Under the pieces are notes generated by a model, which saw only the letters and a list, made by a program, of their open reading frames with translations, had not been told where the DNA came from and made no database searches. A stretch of 64,000 nt of DNA from the NCBI RefSeq assembly GCF_019059575.1, contig NW_024882206.1, positions 199,001 to 263,000 on the forward strand. The letters run 5' to 3'. This document shows positions 44,237 to 56,054 of this stretch, piece by piece. Source of the stretch: Amphibalanus amphitrite (lineage: Eukaryota > Arthropoda > Thecostraca > Balanomorpha > Balanidae). Position numbers and translations under genes: made by a program. Each line of letters begins with the position of its first letter. Position 1 is the stretch's first letter.

Positions 44237-46720
44237 GCATATTTACGTCTGGACAACGAGTTGCGTTGGAGAGGCCGGAAATAGTGGCGATTTCTGGACC
44301 GCAAGAATGGACCGTCATTGGAATGATTCTTTTTCAAACCGTGCACTGTTTTTAGCCGGAATTTAATAGTTACTACAAAATATTTTTGTCATTACATTTG
44401 GCTAAGAATGAATGCCATCAGGGAAGGTTTTACTGCCGCTGCATTTTGTCCAGAAACATATAGTGCTGTTATATTGCAGTTTTTGCGCTTTTGTTACAAA
44501 ATATGAAGCGAACATGCATCAGGCTCTCGTCCATCCACTAAGAAGCTATTAAATATTTTGTTTTGTGTATTCCAAGAGGAGAGGAAACTATTTTATTTGT
44601 GCCTTCATTGAGAATTGAAGATCGATCATTAAATTTTCAAGGCAGTTAATCAATCAAACCAAGCATTTAGTCATTCTCGTATAGCAGTGGCTATAAGAAG
44701 AAAAGGTTGATAAATACTGAAGTTCAGTCATCTTACTTCAACTTGGCAGCAAGATCCCAGAGGATAAAGGATATAAAAAGTATACCTATCCTGTAAATCA
44801 AAGCATTTTGGTGCCTGCAAAGGCTTGCGTTATTTGTGGTGTGCTCGCGGAGTGAGGCTTTGGGCGTTTTTGTTGTGTTTATGTGGAGATTGAATATAAC
44901 TGTGACCCTGTGTTTGTTTGTGTATTTACTACAGTCAAACATCACATTCACATAAAATACTCACCTAGCTCATAGGTGTACCCTGCAGAATTTGTACTTG
45001 TTGATGTCTGGAGCATGAACAAAGCACTAAAGTATCTCAATTATCATTTCCCACATTTTCTGAGCATCTAACATGGCAATACAGCAGTGCAGAGCAGCTT
45101 CAGAGAAGAAACACTTTCAATGCACAGACTGACACCAGCCACCCAATGAGCCAGTTCCTCATTTGGCTGTTTCCATGGATGCGGCATGGCAAAGGTGAGC
45201 TAACTTGGCAACGGCTTGACGCGAGCTGTTTTTAAGTTGTTAGCAGGTAAGATTGAGTCATGGTGAGTATCTATCATATAACTGGGTGCTTCTGCTATGA
45301 GTAGATTGCAAATATGTGTGATGATTGAGGTTAGGTTAGGTTAGTCAGGGCCCTGTTTCACCAGTGATAGCAGCACGCTGCTTATACACGTGTCAAATTG
45401 GGTTTCCATGGAAACATCAACAGGCCCATTGCTCCAACACTACCACAAGTGTGACGTCAGTTCGTGCAATTGGATAGCAGCGTGGTAGCAGCATCCCGTG
45501 AAACACCGCCCTGGTCACATTTTTTATGGACACCTGGCAAATTAACTAAAAACTAGCATAACCTAATCTAACCTGACCAAACTAAACCTACACAACTACT
45601 AACTATAGGCACTAAGCACCTAAGTTCTTGTGCCTACATCTCATACCAACTCAAAATAAAGTTCCTTGCTGGAAGATAACCCTCCAGTACATTTTATAAC
45701 ATCCCTGTGAAGAAGACTAATACTTCTAAATCCTGAGTCACACTTCTGGCCATCCACAGAAAGAAGCGCTGAGAGCTTTGCTATTGTATATTGGACCAAA
45801 GATCATTGTCACGAATGACTATTAACACGTATTATATGATCATATCGTTGCATGGCTTGTCACATTCACAATTTTACTGAAATCCTTTTTCAAGAAATGC
45901 AAAGTTTCATTTGCCAGACACTTGAGTAATGCACATTACCATCTGCATAGCAAAGTAAAGCTGCCTGAGTTCGCTCATTCTAGATTTTTTCACTTCATAG
46001 TCAGCGCTTCATAGTTATAATCTTGCTGTTATAAGTTATAATTAATTATTCATCCCAATACATCAATAGACAATATGCAATCATCATCAGCAAACATTTT
46101 CTGGCTTGATACTGCTCGGCGTACTCTTCAGTATTGATCTCCTGCAATAATATGGCTTGTTTTTAGCCAATAAGCTCTTTTAATTTTACTTTTATTGCTG
46201 ATAAGTGAGCCAGATCAACCTGCGTTTATCAACCAACATTTCATAACTTCAACTTGATCTTGCTCAGGACGATCAGGACCTCTCTTAGCCTCCTCCTGGA
46301 TACTTGGGATTGTTTTCAGTCAACATGCTTCTTTAATATGCTATAAGTCAATCACAAGAGATTTAAGACATCCAACAAAACGTACACGAGTACACGAGTA
46401 CGAAAACCTCCAGATGAACTCGAAAAAGGCCTTGGAACAGAGCCAAGTGGTGCTCCGTTTGTTTGTTTACAATAATAGTAGTACTGATGTATTGTTTTAG
46501 GACTCTAACGTTCGGCTTATAAAAATTGAAACATTTTTACAAAATCTGTAAGGCAAGTAATATTTCTCTGAAAGAACTAAAATATTCAAAAGCCAAACAC
46601 TATGAAATACAGGAATCGGAGCGAAAAAGTAACCCAAAAAACCAGCCTAATCACCGACTCCTAAAACTGCGACAAAATCAGCACTTTTCCCCGCAACTCG
46701 TTGTCCAGACGTAAATATGC
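44237..46720 (+). mobile_element. Element E2 (9-bp-TSD family)
   Basis: Perfect 29-bp inverted ends (GCATATTTACGTCTGG...) with AGGGGAGCA on both sides (44228-44236 and 46721-46729). The body is a diverged relative of E1 and E3. It contains a CAGGGC-ended MITE at 45346-45513. No transposase is recognised. Confidence 0.85.
45346..45513. mobile_element. 168-bp hAT-like MITE inside E2
   Basis: The ends CAGGGCCCTGTTTCAC and GTGAAACACCGCCCTG are near-inverses. E1 (near 47993-48020) lacks the sequence. No clear 8-bp duplication remains. Confidence 0.55.
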
Positions 46721-46740
46721 AGGGGAGCAATGCCGCTTCA

Positions 46741-49295
46741 GCATATTTACGTCTGGACAACGAGTTGCGTTGGAGAGGCCGGAAATAGTGGCGATTTCAG
46801 GACCGCAAGAATGGACCGTCATTGGAATGATTCTTTTTGAACTCGTGCACTGTTTTTGGCTGGAATTTAATAGTTACTACAAAAACATTTTGTGATTACG
46901 TTTGGCCAAGAATGAATACCATCAGCGCTAAGTTTTCACTACCATTGCATTTTGTCCAGAAGCATATAGTGCTGTGATATTGCAGTTCTTGCGCGTTTGT
47001 TACAAAATATGAAGCAAACATGCAAAAATGTTCTAAAGTAACGTTGTATCGCAAAATATCATATTGACCTCAAGTTCCATCCGGTGCATGATTGACTAGA
47101 CAGATTCACACATTTCAAGTTTATCTTGGATCAGAGGTGTCAGTGTAGTTCGTCAGTGCCAGAGGTTTACTTGAGGGGAAGCTATAATTGCTCTTGTCCA
47201 TCCACTAAGAAGTTATTAAATATTACATATTTTGTTTTGTGTATTCCAAGAGGAGAGGGAACTATTTTCTTCGTGCCTTCATATCAGAATTGAAGATGGA
47301 TCATAAAATTTTCAAGGCAGTTAATCAACCAAGCATTTAGTCTTTCTCGTATATAAGCTGTGGCTAAGAAGAAAAGGTTGATCAATCCTGAAGTTCAGTC
47401 ATCTTACTTCAACTTGGCAGGAAGATCCCCAAGGACAGAGGATATATTGTATACCTATCTTGTAAATCAAAGCGTTTTTGTGACTGCAAGGCTTAGCTAT
47501 TTGTTGTATGTTTTTGTGGAGATTGAATATAACTGTGACCCTGTGTTTGTTTGTATATTTACTACAGTCCAACAGCACACTCACCTGGCATACTCATTAC
47601 TCATCCAGCTCATAGCTTTACCCCACAGGATTTGTACTTGTTGATGTCTTGAGCATGAACAAAGCACTAAAGTAGCCTAGTTATCATTTCCCACATTTTT
47701 CTGAGCATCTAACATGGCATACACTGTAGTGCTGAGCAGCTTCAGAGAAGAGACACTTTAATCGCACAGACTCTCACCAGCCACCCAATGAGCCAGTTCC
47801 TCATTTGACTGTTTCCCTGGATAGTTGGATACAGCTTGGCAAGGTGAGCTAACTGTTGGCAAGTTGAAGGTTAGCAGGTGAGATGGAGCTAGGGTGAGTA
47901 AGTACCTACCTATAACTGAGTGCTACTGCTATGCAGGTCTTGGGTAGGTTGCAAATATGTGTGATGAATGATGATTGAGGTTAGGTCAGGTTAGTCAGGT
48001 ATGCTCAGCCCTCAGGTCACATTTTTATGGACACTAGGCAATTTAAAAACTACAACCTAATTTAAGAGCACCCAACTAACCACAACTACTAGCTATATGA
48101 CTAAGTACCTACGTACTTGTGCCTACATCTCATACCAAGTCAAAATAAACTATTAAGTTCCTTGCTGGAAGATTACCCTCAGTACTTTTTATCCCAGTCC
48201 TGTGAAGAAAATTAATACTTCTATGTTCTGAGTCATTTCTGGCCATCCACAGAAAGAAATGCTGACAGCTTTGCTATTGTATATTGGACCAACAATCACT
48301 CATGACTATGAACACATCATATGATCACATCGTTGCATGGATTGTATTTGTCACTTTGACAATTCTTCTAAAATCCTTTTTAAAAAAAATGCAAAGTAAT
48401 TATGAACATCACATTTAACATTAAGCTGATTTAGTGATCTAAGCGGCAAGCTGACTCCTCCAGTAGCAATGGAATGATTGTGTGTTTCATTTGCCAGACA
48501 CTGAGTAATGCACATTACGACATTACCATTCTGCAAAGTAAAGCTGCCCGAGTTCATTCATTCTAGATTTTTTTCACTTGATAGTTAGCACAAATTAATC
48601 TTGCTGTTGTAAGTTATAATTCAATATTCACACCAATACATAAATATGCGTTCATCAGCCAGCATTTTCTGGCTTGGTATTGCTCAGCGGGCTCTTCATG
48701 ATCTCCTGCAATAGTATACTTGTTTTTGTCCAATAAGCTCTTTTAATTTTACTTTTTCTTGCTGATAAGTGAGCCAGACCAACTTGCGTTTATCAACCAA
48801 CATGTCCTAAATTCAACTTGATATCAATATTGCTCAGGGCTCAGGAGTCAGGACCCTGGAGCCTTAGCCTCCTGGATACTTGGAATTGTTTTCAGTCAAC
48901 ATGTTTCTTAAATATGATATAATTCAATCACAAGGGATCCGAAACTTCCAACAAAACGACGTACACGAGTACGAAAACACCAGATGAACTTGAAACAGGC
49001 CTTGGAACAGAGCCAAGCGGTGCTCCATTTTGATTTGTTTGTTTACAATAATTGTAGTGCTGATGTATTGTTTTATGACTCTAGCGGTCGGCTTATAAAA
49101 ATGAAACAATTTAACCAAATCTATAAGGCAAGTAATATTTTTCTGAGAGAACTAAAATATTTAAAAGCTAAACACTATGAAATACAGGAATCGGAACGAA
49201 AAAGTAGCCTAAAAATCCAGCCGAATCACCGGCTCCTAAAACTGCGACAAAATCAGCACTTTTCCCCGCAACTCGTTGTCCAGACGTAAATATGC
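46741..49295 (+). mobile_element. Element E1 (9-bp-TSD family)
   Basis: Perfect 29-bp inverted ends with GCCGCTTCA on both sides (46732-46740 and 49296-49304). The 2,555-bp body is nearly identical to the E3 body. Small open frames (47360-47644, 94 codons; 48984-49289, 101 codons, running into the right terminal repeat) show no recognisable domain. It is probably non-autonomous. Confidence 0.85.
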
Positions 49296-49311
49296 GCCGC
49301 TTCAACCCTAT

Positions 49312-50402
49312 TGGCCGTAGTGTCTAACGGTGGCGGCCATATTGCGCAGACCAGAAACCGGCTGCCGCCTGTGTTGAGGAATAGGGAATTCGGGACCTCG
49401 ATTTACGTTTGCGGCCGCCGTATCCGTTACGTTCAAGTTACGTAGATACGGAACCCGGCATCTTACGCAGAATTGAGTGGGGAACACGATCGTATCTTCA
49501 GAATTCCTCAAATTCACTCGCCTGACCTACATTTGCCCCGGCCGAGGGGGTTGATTGAACCCACCTCGCTAATGCACCGCTAATTAAACTAGAATTAAGC
49601 GGTAAAGTGGTCGTATGCGGCAAAGTATAATGCAGAGTGACTGGTAGGAACCAGCTGTAAGGGTCTCAGGTCAACCGGTGACTTCTGAGGTCAGGTCAAG
49701 TGATCTAAGGCACGGGTTCGGTTTTTGGTAAATAACTTCGCCAAAAATGGCCGTAGAGCCGCGATTTTGGCATCATCGTGTTCAGCTAGCTCAGGCGCAT
49801 CGAGTGATATACTTTTTGTTCGGGTCAGGTCAACTTAGGGTGTTGACCTCAGGTCAAGGTCAGGTCAGCACCCCCAGGTCACGAAGTTGGTCGAAACAGG
49901 TCATGTCGCATATCATTCGATTCGGCAGGTCTTCCTGAGTCCATTGGTGGCTTTCCCGACTCGCTAGCTCAATTTGATCGGGAGTTATTGAAGAAAAATG
50001 GTGACCCTTGTGACGTCACAAATGACGTCACGCAAGGGCAACAATGCAAATATGAAGCATAGAACCTTGCAAAGAGTGCATGAAATCATGATTTTATATG
50101 CTTGAGATAGTTTCAGATCATTCTCAGATTATTTTAATAACAATTTTCATATTTCCCCATTGACTTATAAGGGTTTAACGTATTAGTTCCTTATAGCTGA
50201 TGATTTTTTAGGATTTCATCTTGTTCTCCACTCAATTCTGCGTAAGATGCCGGGTTCCGTGTCCACATAGCTTGAGCGTAACGGATGCAGCGACCGCAAA
50301 CGTAAATCGAGGTCCCGAATTCCCTATTCCCCAGCACAGGCGGCGGCCGCTTTCTGGTCTGCGCAACATGGCGGCACCGTTGGACACCATTTGGCGGCCG
50401 AT
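49312..50402. mobile_element. Foldback element with about 175-bp inverted arms
   Basis: The arms at about 49312-49490 and 50222-50402 are inverses, with matching stretches such as ACGCAGAATTGAGTGG and GGTCCCGAATTCCCTATTCC. The interior, 49640-49920, is AGGTCA-rich; a TGACGTCA pair lies near 50012-50030. Target duplication is not resolved. Confidence 0.6.
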
Positions 50403-50430
50403 GCGCATTCTACATTATAGAGTTCAGTTA

Positions 50431-50579
50431 CCGGGGTTACATGAGCAAGTAAATGCGTATCAGGAGCGGATTTTCCTATTCGCTCACCATTGTAGTCCGT
50501 TTGTAATGCGTATTAACTCTGCTCATGTAACCCCGAGCAATGTACACGGATCATAGAATGATCCGTTCTATGATCCGTG
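50431..50579. repeat. Two adjacent hairpins
   Basis: CGGGGTTACATGAGC near 50433 pairs with GCTCATGTAACCCCG near 50522 across about 70 bp. ACACGGATCATAGAA at about 50543-50557 pairs perfectly with TTCTATGATCCGTGT after a 7-base loop. These are possibly small MITEs. Confidence 0.65.
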
Positions 50580-50776
50580 TTTTATAAAATGCATGCGTTA
50601 GCCTCTGTTCTATTTTTATTGCCAATAGCAAAAATATTTCCACGTTTACAAAGCACGCAGGCTGGTTGCCTAGCAACAAGCGATTGTCATCAAGTGATGA
50701 AAAGGGCTGTGAGGATTTTGAACACTTTTGGCCATGAAAATGCTCGATGTGTGCGATGAAGAAGGCTGAGGCGCGC

Positions 50777-53469
50777 ACGGTCGTCAAGTTAGATGTAAGT
50801 GAATCCTAATCTATAATCTAAGATTCGGAATCAGGTGAGCCCCTACGATTTGGACCAAACTTGGTCAGTGAATAGTACGTAACGTCCTGATTACGATGCA
50901 CCCAAAATCTAAGCTCGGCCCGCCATATTTACGAAGTTACGGATGTTTGAATTTCAAGGTCATTCGGGAGAGCCCCTGCGATTTCCGTCAAAATTTGTGT
51001 ACGGACACTCTAGATGCTCCTCATTACGAATATCACAAAATTTAAGCTCGGCCCGCCATATTTACGAAGTTACGGAGGTTTGAATTTCAAGGTCATTTGG
51101 GTGAGCCCCTGCGATTTCCGTCAAAATTGGTATACGGACATATTACATCCTCCTCATTACAAATATCATAAAAGTTAAGCTCGGCCCGCCATATTTTTCA
51201 AGTTACGGAGTCACAAAGTTACGGAATTTCAAGGTCATTCGGAGAGCCCCTCCGATTTTCGTCAAAATTTGTATGCGGACACATTACATGCTCCTCAATA
51301 CGAATATCGTAAAAGCTAAGCTCGGCCCGCACTATTTCAAAAGTTACTGACGTTTGAAACTCACTGAAATTCAAACAGCTCTAACTTTTGAAATAGTGCG
51401 GGCCGAGCTTAGCTTTTACGATATTCGTAATAAGGAGCATGTAGTGTGTCCGCATACAAATTTTGACGAAAATCGGAGGGGCTCTCCGAATGACCTTGAA
51501 ATTCCGTAACTTTGTGACTCCGTAACTTGAAAAATACGGCGGGCCGAGCTTAACTTTTATGATATTTGTAATGAGGAGGATGTAATATGTCCGTATACCA
51601 ATTTTGACGGAAATCGCAGGGGCTCACCCAAATGACCTTGAAATTCAAACCTCCGTAACTTCGTAAATATGGCGGGCCGAGCTTAAATTTTGTGATATTC
51701 GTAATGAGGAGCATCTAGAGTGTCCGTACACAAATTTTGACGGAAATCGCAGGGGCTCTCCCGAATGACCTTGAAATTCAAACATCCGTAACTTCGTAAA
51801 TATGGCGGGCCGAGCTTAGATTTTGGGTGCATCCAAGGCTATATAAACCAGGTAGAACGTTCCCGACGAAAAAGTGGTGACAAGCGATAATTAGTAGCCG
51901 CGACCCTCACTTGTTCAAAACTATATCCGCAAGCAGCATTTACAGGCTAGCGGAAATCGACCAATCGGCGTTCGGCAATACTCGACGCTGATTGGCCCGA
52001 TGCTCGTGACGAAATTGCGGGGGACTGTAGCTATTCCCCTATGGCGTTTAATAGACTTACGGCTTTTGAAGGGGATTTATACCAGTTTTTGTTGGGTTTG
52101 AGGCCATTTTTGAGCTTGGATATTCTTTCTGTGACTTTTGACTGTGTAATAACGACATTTAATCATGACATTCTATATACTACCGGTGTCACATCGGCCA
52201 AAAAGACCGTAAGTACATGGGATAGACGGACCACTGCTGATTGGGCCACACATGTCGGCGTGTGGTCATCGGAGGTCCGTGAGGGTTCGACATAGACCCT
52301 TCATGGGTCGGTATAGGCCCGGTGGGTCCAGTGTGCAAGCCTATCGGGGGCCGGTGCTGACCCAACAGGGCCCAGTGGCATATAATGTAAGGCTGTCTAG
52401 GCCGACGTTGAGGGCTCATGGGGGCCATATAGGACCAATAGGGACCACATCAGTCAATCAGGGGCCATTTAGGCCAATAAAGGCACTTCAGGGGACTTGA
52501 AAAGGTCATTCAAGAGCTGTGGTGGGCCCATGAGGGGACGGCATTGGTCCAGCAGGTGCAGTCAGGGGATGTTGTACGGGTTTCTCAGTGGCCCATTTGG
52601 GCATATCAGTGACCAATTTGGACCCAGCAGAGGGCTTTGTAGACCTATCAGGGGCTGGTGATGGTTCATCAGGGGCCAGCGTTAGTCCATCGGGGCACGG
52701 CATATGCCCATCAGAGGTAATTGCGAGCCCACGCTGAACAATGATGGCCCTTCAACGGCCCCTAATGGATCTACATTGACCCATGGGCCATGATGTGTCA
52801 TGTATGCCCCTATGACAGGCCTACTCAGACCCCTGATGGACATTCCCGGCCTCTGATGACCCTATACTGAATGTTAAAGGGGCTCTAAGTTTCTCCAATA
52901 ACCCTTCGTCAACCCATTATTACCATACGCTGGCACTAGGGGCCCCACATCAGCCGCAGGGCAGTCCGTGCCATGACAGCATGTCTTTTCGGCCGATATT
53001 ACATCGGTAATATTTATTAAAATCATGATTTTATGGTGTCATTATATAGCTAACAGTCATAAGAAATATATTTCAACTCGAAAACAGCTCCAAACAGCAT
53101 ATAATTTTAAAGAAACTCCTCCGAAATCCAAAAGCCTATTCGGGTCCATAGAGAATAACTGCGGTCCCCCGCAATTTCGTCACGAGCGTCGGACCAATCA
53201 GCGTCGAGTACTGCCGAGCGCTGATTGGTGAATTTTCCGCTAGCGTGTAAGTACTGCTCGCGGAACAAGAGTTCGTCGACAATCCTCCACAAACGTCTGT
53301 CACCATTTTTCGTAATGCTAAACAGCCGGAGCGTACCCCCCTGGGTGCATCGTAATCAAGACGTTACGTACTATCCACTGACCAAGTTTGGTCCGAATCG
53401 TAGGGGCTCACCTGATTCCGAATCTTAGATTATAGATTAGGATTCACTTACATCTAACTTGACGACCGT
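50777..53469. mobile_element. Foldback element with 9-bp duplication GAGGCGCGC
   Basis: The ends ACGGTCGTCAAGTTAG and its inverse are flanked by GAGGCGCGC (50768-50776 and 53470-53478). Long arms run about 50777-50892 plus 51840-52060 on the left and 53110-53469 on the right; the left arm is split by the inverted array at 50893-51835. The loop, about 52190-53000, is a decayed GGCCC-rich minisatellite. No transposase is seen. Confidence 0.8.
50893..51835. repeat. Inverted array of about 133-bp units
   Basis: AAGCTCGGCCCGCC recurs at 50911, 51044, 51177 and 51318, then the whole block is mirrored about a spacer at 51347-51381. The two arms of about 455 bp are nearly perfect inverses, so this can form a very stable hairpin. 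Confidence 0.85.
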
Positions 53470-53617
53470 GAGGCGCGCAGGGTGTAAACAACAAGAGCTG
53501 AAGTGGCAGCAGTCGATACCAATTAATATTTTCATTTCATTTTTTGCCTGATTGATTTGACAATTGCCTCATCTGTCTGTAAAAAGGTGAGGTTGTTTGA
53601 CATCTTAAAGCGTCAAG

Positions 53618-54312
53618 CATCTGTGATCCTCGGCCTCCGTGAAATTGTACCTGTGTCGTATACTATCTGTTTTTTTTTTAAGTGTTGTTTTATATGTTTT
53701 TTGTTTTTATATGTATATGTTCGTTACTCCATCTACGCTGGAGTACGAAAAACATTATCTCTCACTATCTGGTTTTGTGTTATCAATGTTAAACAATGTG
53801 CAGACAATATTTATAACCTAAGGGCATTGCATATCTGCATACGCTAGTCCTGTGGCTTTAGACTGGAAAAAATACATGCTATGCTGAAAATGTCTGGCAT
53901 TATGGCGGGATTGTGCTGACAATTTCAGTAAGTACGGCGTAACTGCATGCGCCAAATACAGTGCACATCTGTGATCCTCGGCCTCCGTGAAATTGTACCT
54001 GTGTCGTATACTATCTGTTTTTTTTTAAGTGTTGTTTTATATGTTTTTTGTTTTTATATGTATATGTTCGTTACTCCATCTACGCTGGAGTACGAAAAAC
54101 ATTATCTCTCACTATCTGGTTTTGTGTTATCAATGTTAAACAATGTGCAGACAATATTTATAACCTAAGGGCATTGCATATCTGCATACGCTAGTCCTGT
54201 GGCTTTAGACTGGAAAAAATACATGCTATGCTGAAAATGTCTGGCATTATGGCGGGATTGTGCTGACAATTTCAGTAAGTACGGCGTAACTGCATGCGCC
54301 AAATACAGTGCA
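53618..54312. repeat. Tandem duplication of a 348-bp segment
   Basis: 53618-53965 and 53966-54312 are almost identical (one T fewer in the second poly-T). The near-identity suggests a recent duplication. No gene is supported. Confidence 0.85.
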
Positions 54313-54599
54313 TGGCGGCAGCCAAATTTTTTGGCGCAAGGCGGCTGCAGAATTTTTTGGCAAAAGATGGTCACCGAAATAAACCACCACGCTGGTGCTG
54401 GTCAATCTAGCAGCAGATTTGCCCTGCGGAAGGCTCTGTAGATGTTTTGGGACGAGGTCCCAGCCCTGGTTGTTGCGTGCTTGAACCGGCCAAGGTATTT
54501 AAAAGAACTGGCGAGCCGCCCTGAGTCTCCTCAGCGGAGTGGCCACCCAGGTGAGGCCTCAACTCTCGGCATGGAGATAGGTATGGAAGACCTTATTGA

Positions 54600-55100
54600 A
54601 CAATGCTGAGCGTTGTTAAGTTCATTTTGCAGCCTCGCATCAATGGTGCAACAACTGGTCCGAGTCACTATTCAAGCCGCTCCTCTGGAGCACGCCACCG
54701 CTCCCTATATCTGCTATCCGGAGAGGACCGAGATGACGCCGTTTCGGTGCACCAGATACGGGTAGGGCACTGGGGTTCTCGCTCCAGTATGTGCACCGAA
54801 TCGGCTTTCTCCACTCCGCGGTGTGCCAGCCAGACAAGCTGTGCCCCTCGGCGCCCTGCGCCGTGTGCCGGGAAGAGGCTGATGTGCCAGAGCACGTGCT
54901 GCTCCGCTGCCCGAACACACCGCTCCGCCGATTGTTTTTGGCCCCGGAACTACCGGCTCCGGCCTATTTTCACGGCACGATGCTACAGTGCGCTAGGCGT
55001 GTTGAGGCATTGGGTTTCCGTGGAAATAAAAAACTTTTCGGACGCTCAAACATGGGAGAGCGTCCAAGGCCCCGGAACGTTTTGTCTGGTTGATAGAGCC
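54600..55100 (+). pseudogene. Remnant of a LINE pol gene, C-terminal end
   Basis: Pieces in two frames read HQIRVGHWG and then CAVCREEADVPEHVLLRCP, the C-x2-C-x8-H-x4-C zinc knuckle that follows the RT/RNase H part of Jockey/R1-type non-LTR retrotransposons. Frameshifts separate the pieces, so it is a dead 3-prime fragment. The clade is uncertain. Confidence 0.6.
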
Positions 55101-56054
55101 TTGATCGGTAGATGTGTACTGTGTATGAGCTTGAGTGTATTTAGTAAGTAAGCTTGAGTGTACTTAGTAAGTAAGGTAGTGTGCCAGCTTTCTTGGACCG
55201 TATGGAGTTAATGGCCCAGATAAGGAGAACCGGATTTTTAGAACTTATCCATACCTTCAAAACTCATGGAAACGTCTTAAATTCTTCAAATTTTGAGTAC
55301 CCCAGTGCGAAATTCGCCCCGACGGGTTGTCGGTCGTACCCCAACCACATTTCACACCACTATGAACAATAAATGCACACACTGAAATCGCTATTACCGA
55401 TATGCTCATCCAATCAAGTTTCGATAAACCCGTTCATCATCATCTCCTGCGGTTTCGAACACGCCTGTTAGTTGGCTTCTGATGCTCGTCGAGGTCGGAA
55501 TTTCCAAATACGCGTGGTGCGTCGGGCCGCGCGCTCTGACTTCGGCCAAGAAAAATGCGTCAGCTGATCATTGTCATTTCTGCCACTTGCGTGTGGTGAA
55601 ATGGGGTCATAACTTATAAGACGGCTTTTTCATATCAATTATTTTACATAAAATCATATTTCAAACCATAAATAATGTTCGACAGCCAAATAAAAGAAAC
55701 AATACCAATACGGGCTTACAGTTTAAGGCTAGACATTGTGTTGTCTACGATTAGACAGCTGATAACTCATTCCCGTACATCTTATGGTCGTAACACTATA
55801 ATGACCTTTGCTTATTGTCACAAGTGCGCCGCATTCGCGATTGTTGCCCGACGCCTGTTTGCAGGTGAGCCCACTACAGTTGTTATACATATCTAAAAAC
55901 CGAAAAACTTTTAGGCGAAAAAGGCACTATTCCAGGCCCATTTTTGATTTTTTTTGCGATATTAGGTAAAAACAGAAGCTTCTTATCCTAGGAAAAATAA
56001 AATGGGAAATCTTTCAAAGGTGGCACACTACCTTTAAATTATGCATGGAGTGTT
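55101..56054. other. Intergenic DNA upstream of DDX51
   Basis: No gene is seen. A short repeated GTAAGTAAGCTTGAGTGTA motif occurs at 55143-55175. This stretch should contain the promoter and any 5-prime untranslated exon of the helicase gene. Confidence 0.4.

Noticed and set aside
45328-45346. GGTTAGGTTAGGTTAG as an arthropod telomeric repeat
   Set aside because: Only about three units, inside a transposon copy; too short to indicate a telomere.
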